Part shown: positions 24,454-35,325 of the stretch, in pieces
Numbering within the stretch: position 1 is the first letter of the stretch
Layout of the letters: each line of letters starts with the position of its first letter
Assembly: GCA_963796225.1 (NCBI GenBank)
Contig: CAWCLK010000026.1
Coordinates: forward strand, 7,188-71,187
DNA length: 64,000 bases
Reading direction: 5' to 3'
Origin: CAWCLK01 sp963796225
GTDB lineage: Bacteria; Actinomycetota; Nitriliruptoria; Nitriliruptorales; Nitriliruptoraceae
Notes under the pieces: model-generated
Told to the model about the DNA's origin: nothing
The model's database searches: none
The model's input: the letters and a program-made list of their open reading frames with translations, nothing else
Made by a program: the position numbers and the translations under genes

Positions 24454-24533
24454 ACGAGGCCGACCGACGACGCTCCCAGCACCGAACACCGCCGGACCGC
24501 CACATCCCGCGGCCGTAGCATCGGGATCCGACC

Positions 24534-25229
24534 ATGACCGCCCCCGCCGATCCTCCGATCGTTCCGGCCGCGTCGCCGGACGGGTTCGACCGCGCCCGCC
24601 GGTGGCGGGGCGCGCTGCTGGCCCTGTCGGGCCTGCGGTACGCGATCCCGATCCTGGCCCTGCCGCTGGTGCCGGTGCTCACGCCGGACGACGTCGGGCT
24701 GCTCACCCTCCTGCGCCCCGGCAAGGAGATCCTGCTGCTCGCCGGCGGCCTCACCCGGACCCGCGCGACCCCCGGGGTCGTGGTGGCCTTCCTCGCCTAC
24801 CTGCCGCTGATGGTGGGCGGCGTGTGGGCGTTCTTCGGGCTCGGGCGGGCCTACGCCGACGACCTGCGCGCCGGTGCGGGGCCGGACTGGCTGTCGCGGG
24901 CGGTGCCACCGGACCGGCTGGCGCTGGCCCAACGGGTGCTCGCCCGACGTGGCCCCGTCGTGGCGGTCATCGGCCGGGTCGCGGCGCTGCCGCCGACCGT
25001 GATCGCGGCCGCGGCAGGGACCTCGGACGTGCGCACGCGGACGTTCCTGCTGGCCGACCTGGTCGGCGCCGTCGTGTCCTTCGCCATCGTCTTCGGGGTG
25101 GGCCTGGCGCTGGGCACCGCCTACGAGCGGGGAGGCCCCTGGCTGACCGGCGTGGGGCTGGTGCTGGTGGTCGCCGCGGTCGTGCTGGTCAGCCGGTGGC
25201 TGCAGGCCGAGGCGGAACGCACCCTTTGA
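24534..25229 (+). CDS. VTT/DedA-like membrane protein
   Basis: A 231-residue polytopic protein. Hydrophobic segments lie around residues 28-48, 68-100, 140-165 and 175-215. The region LRPGKEILLLAGGLTRTR and the later VIGRVAALPPTVIAAAAGTSDVRTRTFLLADLVGAVV resemble the re-entrant G-x-R-...-P core of VTT (SNARE-associated/DedA) proteins, which are linked to lipid scrambling and membrane stress. Family membership is moderately sure; the cargo is unknown. It is divergent from the mau-like operon and ends 39 bases before metA. Confidence 0.6.
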   Translation: MTAPADPPIVPAASPDGFDRARRWRGALLALSGLRYAIPILALPLVPVLTPDDVGLLTLLRPGKEILLLAGGLTRTRATPGVVVAFLAYLPLMVGGVWAFFGLGRAYADDLRAGAGPDWLSRAVPPDRLALAQRVLARRGPVVAVIGRVAALPPTVIAAAAGTSDVRTRTFLLADLVGAVVSFAIVFGVGLALGTAYERGGPWLTGVGLVLVVAAVVLVSRWLQAEAERTL

Positions 25230-25268
25230 CCGGTCCGGGCCCGGACGACCGGGGGCGGCACCGCTAGC

Positions 25269-26378
25269 GTGACCGACCGCATCCACGTCCAGGACGATTC
25301 ACCGTTGGCCATCGTCGCGCACTCGTCGCTGCCGAGCTTCCGCGCCCTCGCGGAGGCAGGCGAGCAGGTGCTGGGGGTCGAGGAGGCGCTGGCGCAGGAC
25401 ATCCGCGAGCTGCACATCGGGCTGCTGAACATGATGCCCGACACGGCGTTGCAGCTGACCGAGCGGCAGTTCATCCGGCTGGTCGGTGGCGCGAACACGA
25501 TCGTGCAGCTGTACGTGCACCCCTTCACAGTCCCGGGCCTGCCCCGCAGCCCCGAGACCCGGGCCTACATCGACGAGCACTACGAGTCCTTCGACCACCT
25601 GCGTGACGCCGGGCTCGACGCGTTGATCGTGACCGGCGCCAACGTGTCCAACCCCCGGCTCGAGGACGAGCCGTTCTGGGAGCCGCTGGCCGAGGTCGTC
25701 GGGTGGGCGTCCGAGCACGTGACCTCGACCCTGTGCTCGTGCCTGGCCACCCACGCGCTCATGCAGCACTTCCACGGCATCGAGCGCCGCCCCCTGCAGA
25801 CCAAGCGTTGGGGGGTGTTCCCCCACCACGCGGTGGTGCCGGACCACCCGCTGCTGCACGGCACCAACACCCGCTTCGACGTGCCCCACTCGCGGTGGAA
25901 CGAGATCACCTCCCGGCAGGTCGCCGGTGCGGGGCTGCAGGTGCTGATCGAGTCGATCGAGGGGGACTTCCACCTCGGCACCAGCGCCGACGGGTTCCGC
26001 ACCGTGTACCTGCAGGGCCATCCCGAGTACGACGCCGTCAGCCTGCTCAAGGAGTACAAGCGCGAGCTGGCCCGCTTCCTCGAGGGCGAGCTCGACGCCA
26101 TCCCGCCCCACCCGGCGCACTACCTGCCGCCCGCGGGCGCCCACCGGCTCCACGAGCACCTCGACGCGTCGCTGGCCGCCCGCGACGCCGGGGCGCCGCT
26201 CCCGGACTTCCCCGAGGACGAGCTCGTCCCGCTGCTCGACAACACCTGGACGGACACCGGCAAGGCCATCTTCAACAACTGGCTCGGGTTGGTGTACCGC
26301 CTGACCGACATGCGCCGGGGCGTGCCGTTCATGGACGACGTCGACCCCGAGGACCCCCTGGCCGTCCTGCGCACCTGA
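25269..26378 (+). CDS. metA: Homoserine O-acyltransferase, MetA type
   Basis: Activates homoserine for methionine synthesis. The 369 residues match MetA: LLNMMPDTALQLTERQFIRL, the catalytic Cys in LCSCLATHALMQHFHG, KRWGVFPHHAV, and the His/Glu of YLQGHPEYDAVSLLKEYKRE. There are C-terminal additions of about 60 residues relative to E. coli. Sequence alone does not say whether the donor is acetyl- or succinyl-CoA. The downstream metY partner favours acetyl. A GTG start at 25269 is used. There is no room upstream for a riboswitch (39 bases). Confidence 0.9.
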   Translation: MTDRIHVQDDSPLAIVAHSSLPSFRALAEAGEQVLGVEEALAQDIRELHIGLLNMMPDTALQLTERQFIRLVGGANTIVQLYVHPFTVPGLPRSPETRAYIDEHYESFDHLRDAGLDALIVTGANVSNPRLEDEPFWEPLAEVVGWASEHVTSTLCSCLATHALMQHFHGIERRPLQTKRWGVFPHHAVVPDHPLLHGTNTRFDVPHSRWNEITSRQVAGAGLQVLIESIEGDFHLGTSADGFRTVYLQGHPEYDAVSLLKEYKRELARFLEGELDAIPPHPAHYLPPAGAHRLHEHLDASLAARDAGAPLPDFPEDELVPLLDNTWTDTGKAIFNNWLGLVYRLTDMRRGVPFMDDVDPEDPLAVLRT

Positions 26379-26421
26379 CCCGACCGCCACCCCCGACCGA
26401 CCGCCCCACCGAGGAGCACCT

Positions 26422-27693
26422 GTGCACGACGAGACACTGGCCATCCACGCCGGGTACGAGCCCGACGAGACCAAGGCGGTGGCCGTCCCCATCCACCAGA
26501 CGGTCGCCTACGCCTTCGACGACGCCCAGCACGGCGCCGACCTGTTCAACCTGGCCGTGCCCGGCAACATCTACACGCGGATCATGAACCCGACCCAGGA
26601 CGTGCTCGAACAGCGCATGGCCGCGCTCGAGGGTGGGGTCGCCGCCCTGGCCACCAGCGCCGGGATGGCGGCGATCAACTACGCGATCCTGACCATCTCG
26701 AAGGCCGGGAACAACGTCGTGTCGGTGCCCCAGCTGTACGGGGGGACCTACACGCTGTTCGCGCACATGCTGCCCGACCAGGGCATCGACGTGCGCTTCG
26801 CCGCGACCGACGCGCCCGACGACATCGAGGCGCTGATCGACGACCAGACGACGGCGGTCTACCTCGAGACGATCGGCAACCCGGCCGGCAACATCCCCGA
26901 CCTCGCCCCGATCTGCGCCATGGCCCACCGTCACGGCGTCCCGGTGATCGTCGACAACACGGTCCCGTCGCCGGCGCTGCTCAAGCCCATCGAGCACGGC
27001 GTCGACATCGTGGTGCACTCGCTCACCAAGTACGTCGGTGGGCACGGCACGACGGTCGGCGGCGTGATCGTCGACAGCGGCACGTTCCCGTGGACGGAGC
27101 ACGCCGAGCGCTTCCCGATGCTCAACGAGCCCGAAGCGGCCTACCACGGCGTGGTCTACACCGAGGCGCTGGGCGAGGCGGCCTTCATCGGTCGCGCCCG
27201 GACGGTGGCGCTGCGCAACACCGGCTCGGCGATCTCCCCCATGAACGCCTGGTTGCTGATGCAGGGCCTCGAGACCCTCTCGCTGCGGATGGAGCGGCAC
27301 TGCAGCAACGCGCAGGCCGTGGCCGAGTACCTGCAGGAGCACCCGAAGGTCACCTGGGTCGAGTACGCCGGCCTGCCCAGCTCGCCGTACCACGAGCTCG
27401 CGAACCGCTACCTCGGCGGGAAGGCGTCCGGGCTGCTCAGCTTCGGCATCGAGGGCGGCTTCGAGGCCGGGGAGCGCTTCTACGACGCGCTGGAGCTGTT
27501 CACGCGGCTGGTGAACATCGGCGACACCAAGTCGCTGGCGGCCCACCCGGCCTCGACGACCCACCGGCAGCTCAGCGAGGCCGAGCTCGAGACCGCCGGC
27601 GTGACGCCGGACATGATCCGTCTGTGCGTGGGGATCGAGCACATCGACGACCTGATCGCCGACCTCGACCAGGCCCTCGAGGCGGCCGGCTGA
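26422..27693 (+). CDS. metY: O-acetylhomoserine sulfhydrylase (MetY-type, PLP enzyme)
   Basis: Replaces the acyl group of O-acylhomoserine with sulfide to make homocysteine. The 423-residue Cys/Met-metabolism PLP protein begins VHDETLAIHAGYEPDETKAV and contains NIYTRIMNPTQDVLEQRMAALEG. The cofactor Lys is in VHSLTKYVGGHGTTVGG, with ETIGNPAGNIPDL upstream. The C-terminal GVTPDMIRLCVGIEHIDDL is typical. The GTG is at 26422, 43 bases after metA, so the two form a direct-sulfhydrylation operon. Confidence 0.94.
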   Translation: MHDETLAIHAGYEPDETKAVAVPIHQTVAYAFDDAQHGADLFNLAVPGNIYTRIMNPTQDVLEQRMAALEGGVAALATSAGMAAINYAILTISKAGNNVVSVPQLYGGTYTLFAHMLPDQGIDVRFAATDAPDDIEALIDDQTTAVYLETIGNPAGNIPDLAPICAMAHRHGVPVIVDNTVPSPALLKPIEHGVDIVVHSLTKYVGGHGTTVGGVIVDSGTFPWTEHAERFPMLNEPEAAYHGVVYTEALGEAAFIGRARTVALRNTGSAISPMNAWLLMQGLETLSLRMERHCSNAQAVAEYLQEHPKVTWVEYAGLPSSPYHELANRYLGGKASGLLSFGIEGGFEAGERFYDALELFTRLVNIGDTKSLAAHPASTTHRQLSEAELETAGVTPDMIRLCVGIEHIDDLIADLDQALEAAG

Positions 27694-27748
27694 CCGGCGC
27701 CGGTTGCGTGGACGGTGGTGCGTGGGTCCGGAACGTCGTGGATCGGGA

Positions 27749-28660
27749 TCAGATCCGGCCGTAGACCAATTCGCCGGGGCCGAGCTGGCCCATCTCGCGG
27801 GCCTGCGCCTCGAGGGCGGCGATGCGCTCCTCGGTCGGCGGGTGGCTGCGGAACAGCTTGCTGGCCGCACGGCCGCCGAACGGGGCCGAGATGTACATGT
27901 GCTGCATGGCGCCGTTGGTCTCGGCGCGGGTGCCGCCCATGCGGATCCGGCGCGGGTCGGAGTTGCCCTTCTCGAGCTTGGCCAGCGCACTGGCCAGGGC
28001 CAACGGCTTGCCGGTCAGCTCGGCGCCGGTGTGGTCGGCCATCGATTCGCGCGAGCGGGTGACGGCGAGCTGGATGATGGTCGCCGCGATCGGGGCGACG
28101 ATCGCCATGGCGAGCAGCGCGAACGGGTTGCCGCCCTCGTTGTCACGGCCGCCACCGCCGAAGATCGCGGCGAAGCGCGCCATGAAGGCGATGTAGGTGA
28201 TCGCGGTGGCGATGGTCGCGGCGATGGAGCCGATGAGGATGTCACGGTTGTAGACGTGCTGCAGCTCGTGGCCGAGCACACCCTCGATCTCCTCGCGGTC
28301 CAGCGCCTGGTACAGGCCCTGGTTGACGCACACCGCGGCGTGGTCGGGGCTGCGCCCGGTGGCGAAGGCGTTGAGCTGCGGGCTGGGGCTCATGTACAGC
28401 CGCGGCATCGGCTGGTCGGCCTTCTGGGCCAACCCCCGGACGATGGCGTAGATGTCCGGGTACTGCTCCTCGGTGATCGGTTCCGCCTGGGCCATCTTGA
28501 TGGCCAGCTTGTCCGAGTAGAAGTAACTGAACCCGTTCATCGCCAGCGCGATGATCAGTGCGATCGTCAGGCCGGTCTGGCTCCAGAAGCTGCCGATGAA
28601 CAGCAGCAGGCCGGACAGGGCGGCCATCAGGACGAAGGTCTTCGCCCACTTGCCAAGCAT
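27749..28660 (-). CDS. htpX: Membrane zinc metalloprotease HtpX
   Basis: M48 protease that degrades misfolded membrane proteins from the cytoplasmic side. The 303 residues contain two N-terminal helices (LMAALSGLLLFIGSFW and IALIIALAMNGFSYFY), the zinc site H131-E-L-Q-H135 in LGHELQHVYNRD, two more helices, and the third zinc ligand region RSRESMADHTGAELTG. ATG 28660 gives MLGKWAKTF. It is convergent with metY (55-base gap) and preceded by a 245-base region with a 15-base dyad at 28705. Confidence 0.95.
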   Translation of the reverse strand: MLGKWAKTFVLMAALSGLLLFIGSFWSQTGLTIALIIALAMNGFSYFYSDKLAIKMAQAEPITEEQYPDIYAIVRGLAQKADQPMPRLYMSPSPQLNAFATGRSPDHAAVCVNQGLYQALDREEIEGVLGHELQHVYNRDILIGSIAATIATAITYIAFMARFAAIFGGGGRDNEGGNPFALLAMAIVAPIAATIIQLAVTRSRESMADHTGAELTGKPLALASALAKLEKGNSDPRRIRMGGTRAETNGAMQHMYISAPFGGRAASKLFRSHPPTEERIAALEAQAREMGQLGPGELVYGRI

Positions 28661-28704
28661 GGTCGTGTCCTCGTCGCGGGCACCCGCGTGCACCTCGCAC
28701 GCGG

Positions 28705-28719
28705 CCGGCGTGACGCCGG
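28705..28719. repeat. 15-base dyad upstream of htpX
   Basis: CCGGCGTGACGCCGG, a perfect odd-length palindrome 45 bases before the htpX ATG, could be an operator. The same 15-mer also occurs at 27596-27610 inside metY, where it encodes an ordinary Ala-Gly-Val-Thr-Pro stretch. Nothing else is recognised in 28661-28905. Confidence 0.3.
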
Positions 28720-28905
28720 TCCGCAGTCACCTTCCACAACGGCCCGGCGGGGCGTGGCGTTCCCGGTCACTCGGTCCGACCGGCCACGTCCATGCTGGGC
28801 GTCGTGCGGGATCCACGGAGGGTACGACGCCGCGCGTGGGGCTGGCCGGGTGGCTGCGTGCGGGGCGCGCAGGAGTCCTGCGCCCGGTCGCCGCCCGAGC
28901 ATCGA

Positions 28906-30369
28906 TCAGGGCGTCGCGAGGATGCTGGCCTGGGCGGTTGCGGTGGAGATCAGGCCGGGCAGCAGCCCGAGCACGACGGTGCCCAGCACCAGCACGGCGA
29001 CGACGCCGGCCAGCTGGACGCTGGGCTGGACCGCGGGGACGCCGACGGCGGCATCACCCATCCACATCAGCCACACCACGCGCAGGTAGTAGAAGAAGGC
29101 GATCACGGAGTTGACCGCGAGGAAGGCGATCATCACGAACCCGAAGGGCGTGCTGGCCTCGGCGGCCGCCTGGATGATCGCGAACTTGGCCCACAGGCCG
29201 ACGGTCGGGGGCAACCCGCCCAACGAGATGAGGAACACGGTCATCGCCCCGGCGAGCCACGGGGAGCGCTGCCCCAGCCCGGCGAAGTTGGCGATGGCGC
29301 GCTGGCCGGTACGGCGGTTGACCGCGATCGCGACGGCGAACGCCCCGATGTTCATCACCGCGTACGACGCGAGGTAGAAGACGACCGCCTGCACGGCGGC
29401 GTCGTTGACGGCGGTGTTGCCGGACTGGGCCAGGCCGAAGGGGATCAGCATGTACCCGGCCTGGGCGACCGAGGAGTAGGCGAGCAGGCGGATGACGTCC
29501 TGCTGCTGCAGGGCGATGAGGTTGCCCAGCGTCATGGTGAGGATGGCGAGCACGCCCATGGCGGGGGCCCACACGTCGGCGACGGGCTCGAACGCCACGA
29601 AGGTGACGGCCATCAGGCCGGCGAACCCGGCGGCCTTGGAGGCCACGGCCAGCATGGCGGCCACGGGCATCGGGGAGCCGGCGTAGGTGTCCGGGGCCCA
29701 GAAGTGGAACGGGACGGCCGAGACCTTGAAGCCGAAGCCGACGATCACCAGCAGGACGCTGGCCAGCAGGAGCGGCGGGGTGTCGTTGGCGCCGATCCAC
29801 TGGGCGATGCCGGTCAGGTTCGTGGTGCCGGTGAACCCGTAGATCATCGACATGCCGAACAGCATCAGGGCGACCGACAGCACGCCGATCAGGAAGAACT
29901 TGAGGGCCGCCTCGGAGGAGTACAGGTCCCGCTTGCGCATGCCTGCCATCACGAAGGCGGGGACCGAGACGGTCTCGAGGGCGACGAAGAGCAGGAGCAG
30001 GTCCCGCGCGCTGGGCATGATGATCATGCCGAGGAAGCTGACCAGCAGCAGGAAGTAGTACTCGCCCTGGAAGAAGCGCGCCTCGGCGAAGTACCGCCAC
30101 GAGATGCCGAGGATCGCCAGCAACGCCCCGAGGAACACCAGCTTGAACACGACCGCGTAGTTCGAGATCACGAAGGTGTCGTTGAAGACGGTGCGGTCGT
30201 TGCCCCACAGCAGGCCGGTGAACACGATCGAGACGACCGTGCCGACCGCGGCCAGGGGGTTGGCCAGCTGCTTGGCGTCGCCCTTGAGCACGAGGTCGAC
30301 GAGCAGCACGAGCAGCGCGGTGATCGTCAGCACCAGCTCGGGTGCGATCGCGGCGAAGTCGATGGACAT
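28906..30369 (-). CDS. nuoN: NADH-quinone oxidoreductase subunit N (complex I copy 1)
   Basis: Proton-pumping antiporter-like subunit, 487 residues with about 14 membrane helices. Typical segments are FVALETVSVPAFVMAGMRKRD, SEAALKFFLIGVLSVALMLFG, and AFLAVNSVIAFFYYLRVVW. It is the last gene of the EFG-less operon; nuoM ends 48 bases before its ATG. The end of the operon is followed by 245 bases before htpX, with no strong terminator seen. Confidence 0.94.
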   Translation of the reverse strand: MSIDFAAIAPELVLTITALLVLLVDLVLKGDAKQLANPLAAVGTVVSIVFTGLLWGNDRTVFNDTFVISNYAVVFKLVFLGALLAILGISWRYFAEARFFQGEYYFLLLVSFLGMIIMPSARDLLLLFVALETVSVPAFVMAGMRKRDLYSSEAALKFFLIGVLSVALMLFGMSMIYGFTGTTNLTGIAQWIGANDTPPLLLASVLLVIVGFGFKVSAVPFHFWAPDTYAGSPMPVAAMLAVASKAAGFAGLMAVTFVAFEPVADVWAPAMGVLAILTMTLGNLIALQQQDVIRLLAYSSVAQAGYMLIPFGLAQSGNTAVNDAAVQAVVFYLASYAVMNIGAFAVAIAVNRRTGQRAIANFAGLGQRSPWLAGAMTVFLISLGGLPPTVGLWAKFAIIQAAAEASTPFGFVMIAFLAVNSVIAFFYYLRVVWLMWMGDAAVGVPAVQPSVQLAGVVAVLVLGTVVLGLLPGLISTATAQASILATP

Positions 30370-30417
30370 GGTCTCGCGCCTTCGGGAGGTCTCGAGGAGT
30401 CTCGCGTGTCGGTCAGG

Positions 30418-31962
30418 TCAGGGGGTGAAGGAGCCCACGAGGCTGGACACGGCGGCGTCCTGGACCCCGAAGATGATGACCGGGGCCACACCCATGGCGA
30501 GGATGAGCAGCAGCAGCGGCGTCCACGACACCCACTCGAGGGTCATGACGTCGGCCAGCTTGGCGTCGACCCACTTGCCCGTCGGGCGTCCGAGCCCGAC
30601 ACGCTGGATCAGCCACAGGAAGTAGCCGGCGGTCAGCACGGTGCCGACCGCGCCGCCGATGACCAGGGCCAGGTACAGCCCGGAGTAGCCGTTCTGCACC
30701 AGCGCGTCGGCCGGCGACCGGGCCGCCCACAGCGCCGTGAACTCGCCCCAGAACCCGGCCAGCCCGGGCAGGCCCAGCGAGGCCATGGAGACGTACACCA
30801 GCAACGCCCCGTACCGCGGCATCTTGACCAGCATCCCGCCGCCGATGGTGGCGATGTCGCGGGTGTGGTAGCGCTCGTGCAGCGAGCCGGCCAGGAAGAA
30901 CAGCATGCCGGTGACCACGCCGTGCGCGATGTTGCCGTACAGGGCGGCCTGGATGCCGGTCTCGGTCATCGAGGCGATGCCCAGCATGACAAAGCCCATG
31001 TGGCCGACCGAGGAGAACGCGATCAGGCGCTTGACGTCGGTCTGGGCGATGCAGCACAGCGACCCGTAGATGATCCCGATCACCGCCAGCACCCCGATCA
31101 TGGGGGCGAAGCGCATGGCACCGTCCGGCAGGATCGGCAGGGCGATGCGGATGAAGCCGTAGGTCCCCATCTTCAGCAGGACGCCGGCCAGCAGCACCGA
31201 GCCGACGGTCGGGGCCTCGGTGTGGGCGTCCGGCAGCCACGTGTGGAACGGCCACATCGGGACCTTGATGGCGAACCCGAGGAACAGGCCGAGGAACGCC
31301 CAGGTCTGGAAGGTGGAGGACCCGAAGCCGCCGGCCTGGGCGAGCTCGACGATGTCCCACGGGTTGGCGACCGAGTCCCGCGCAGCGAAGTAGATCGACA
31401 GGAAGCCCACCAGCATGAACACCGAGCCGAACAGCGTGTAGAGGAAGAACTTCACGCTGGCGTACTCGCGGCGGGGGCCACCCCAGATCCCGATCATGAA
31501 GTACATCGGGACGAGCACGAGCTCCCAGAAGACGAAGAACAGCACCAGGTCGAAGGCGACGAACGTGCCGGCCATCCCGGTCTGCAGCAGCATCATCAGC
31601 GCCAGGAAGCCCTTGGGCTTGCCCGGGTTCGGGATGTGCTTGGTGGTGTAGATCGCGCAGAGGAAGGTCAGCAGGTAGGTCAGGAAGAACAGCGGCACCG
31701 AGATGCCGTCGATCCCGAGGTGGTACCGCGCGCCGATCGCGCCGATCCACCCGACCGTGGTCTCGTACTGCAGCGCCCCGGCGTCGTGGAAGTTGAATCC
31801 GGCCGTGATCACCGCGACGACGGCGAAGGACAGCCCGGTCCACACGACGGCGGTCCGCTTGACCAGCGCGTCGCGCCCCGACGGCATCACCGTCAGCAGC
31901 GCGGCGCCGACCAGCGGCAGGAACAGCGCCACACTCAGCAGCCAGCCCTGTTCGTTCAGCAT
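30418..31962 (-). CDS. nuoM: NADH-quinone oxidoreductase subunit M (complex I copy 1)
   Basis: Antiporter-like subunit of 514 residues. It shows FLTYLLTFLCAIYTTKHIP, FDLVLFFVFWELVLVPMYF (conserved pumping Glu), VPMWPFHTWLPDAHTEAPT, VLLKMGTYGFIRIALPILP and KRLIAFSSVGHMGFVMLGI. The ATG at 31962 (MLNEQGWLLSVALFL) is preceded by GGAG-like sequence and by a 100-base gap after nuoL. Helix count and length are normal. Confidence 0.95.
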   Translation of the reverse strand: MLNEQGWLLSVALFLPLVGAALLTVMPSGRDALVKRTAVVWTGLSFAVVAVITAGFNFHDAGALQYETTVGWIGAIGARYHLGIDGISVPLFFLTYLLTFLCAIYTTKHIPNPGKPKGFLALMMLLQTGMAGTFVAFDLVLFFVFWELVLVPMYFMIGIWGGPRREYASVKFFLYTLFGSVFMLVGFLSIYFAARDSVANPWDIVELAQAGGFGSSTFQTWAFLGLFLGFAIKVPMWPFHTWLPDAHTEAPTVGSVLLAGVLLKMGTYGFIRIALPILPDGAMRFAPMIGVLAVIGIIYGSLCCIAQTDVKRLIAFSSVGHMGFVMLGIASMTETGIQAALYGNIAHGVVTGMLFFLAGSLHERYHTRDIATIGGGMLVKMPRYGALLVYVSMASLGLPGLAGFWGEFTALWAARSPADALVQNGYSGLYLALVIGGAVGTVLTAGYFLWLIQRVGLGRPTGKWVDAKLADVMTLEWVSWTPLLLLILAMGVAPVIIFGVQDAAVSSLVGSFTP

Positions 31963-32062
31963 TGTGGTGCTCCTTGCAGGTCGCGCCCCGCGGGGTGCGG
32001 CCGACGACCGGAGATCGGCCGAAAGCGGTGGGTGGTCAGGTGGGTGTCGGTGGTCGTGCGTC

Positions 32063-34367
<2,305 letters not shown>

Positions 34368-34387
34368 GGTCAGTCAGCTCCCCCGGG

Positions 34388-34699
34388 TCACCAGCGCATC
34401 AGATCGGCGTCGTCGACGTCGATCGAGGCACGGTTGCGGAACATGTTGAGGACGATGGCCAGGCCGACGCCGACCTCGGCGGCGGCGATCGCGATCACGA
34501 ACAGGGCGAAGACCTGCCCGGACACCAGGGGGTCGCCCCGGTGGGTGATGTTGTTGAACGCGACCAGGTTGATGTTGACCGCGTTGAGCATCAGCTCGAC
34601 GCTCATCAGCACCAGCACGGCGTTGCGGCGGGCGATGATGCCGTAGACGCCCACGCAGAACAGGAAGGCCGCGAGGACCATGGGACCGAGCGGGCTCAC
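34388..34699 (-). CDS. nuoK: NADH-quinone oxidoreductase subunit K (complex I copy 1)
   Basis: Three-helix membrane subunit (103 residues) carrying the buried Glu in VLMSVELMLNAVNINLVAF and a second in AIAAAEVGVGLAIVLNMF. The GTG start overlaps the nuoJ stop (GTGA). The length is normal. Confidence 0.95.
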   Translation of the reverse strand: MSPLGPMVLAAFLFCVGVYGIIARRNAVLVLMSVELMLNAVNINLVAFNNITHRGDPLVSGQVFALFVIAIAAAEVGVGLAIVLNMFRNRASIDVDDADLMRW

Positions 34700-35325
34700 T
34701 GGTCACCTCCCGTGGTGGCCGGGATGGCCTCGGCGGTGCGGGGCGTGGTCTTCAGCTCGGGCTGGTCGGCAAAGCCGGGGTCGCCGACGTCGATCGCGGT
34801 GATGGCGGTCTCCTCGCCGGACTCGCCCGACTGGCGCCGCGACATCAGGATCGCGCCGACCAGGGCCCCGAGCAGCAGCATCGAGGCGACCTCGAAGGGG
34901 AACACCCAGGCCGAGAAGATCGACAGCCCGATGGCCTCGATCGATGCGCCGCCGACCGCAGCGCCGGCCTCGGCCGCGAAGTCACCGCTGGACTGCACGA
35001 TCAGCGTGACCAGGACCGCGAACAGCACGCCGGCGATGGCCATGCCCATGCCGCGGTTCTGCGAGTCCAGGGCCTCGCGCCCGATCGGGGCGCGGGTGAG
35101 CATGAGCCCGAACAGGAACAGCACCGCGATGGCGCCCACGTAGACGACCAGCTGGACCAGCGCGACGAAGTCGGCGGCCAGCACGAAGAACACCCCGCCG
35201 ATGCCGGTCAGCGTCACCGCCAGGAACAGCGCGGCGTGCACGAGGTTCTTCGAGGTCACCGTGGCCAGCGCCGAGATGGCTGTGGCGATGGCGATGAGGA
35301 TGAACACCACGTCCGGGCCGGTCAT
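34696..35325 (-). CDS. nuoJ: NADH-quinone oxidoreductase subunit J (complex I copy 1)
   Basis: Five-helix membrane subunit, 209 residues: SKNLVHAALFLAVTLTGIGG, FVALVQLVVYVGAIAVLFLF (with the pi-bulge region VYVGAI), and VFPFEVASMLLLGALVGAIL. A short polar C-terminus follows. ATG 35325 overlaps the nuoI stop (ATGA). Confidence 0.95.
   Translation of the reverse strand: MTGPDVVFILIAIATAISALATVTSKNLVHAALFLAVTLTGIGGVFFVLAADFVALVQLVVYVGAIAVLFLFGLMLTRAPIGREALDSQNRGMGMAIAGVLFAVLVTLIVQSSGDFAAEAGAAVGGASIEAIGLSIFSAWVFPFEVASMLLLGALVGAILMSRRQSGESGEETAITAIDVGDPGFADQPELKTTPRTAEAIPATTGGDQ

Noticed and set aside
25230..25268. SAM or cobalamin riboswitch before metA
   Set aside because: Only 39 bases lie between the genes, too short for any known class.
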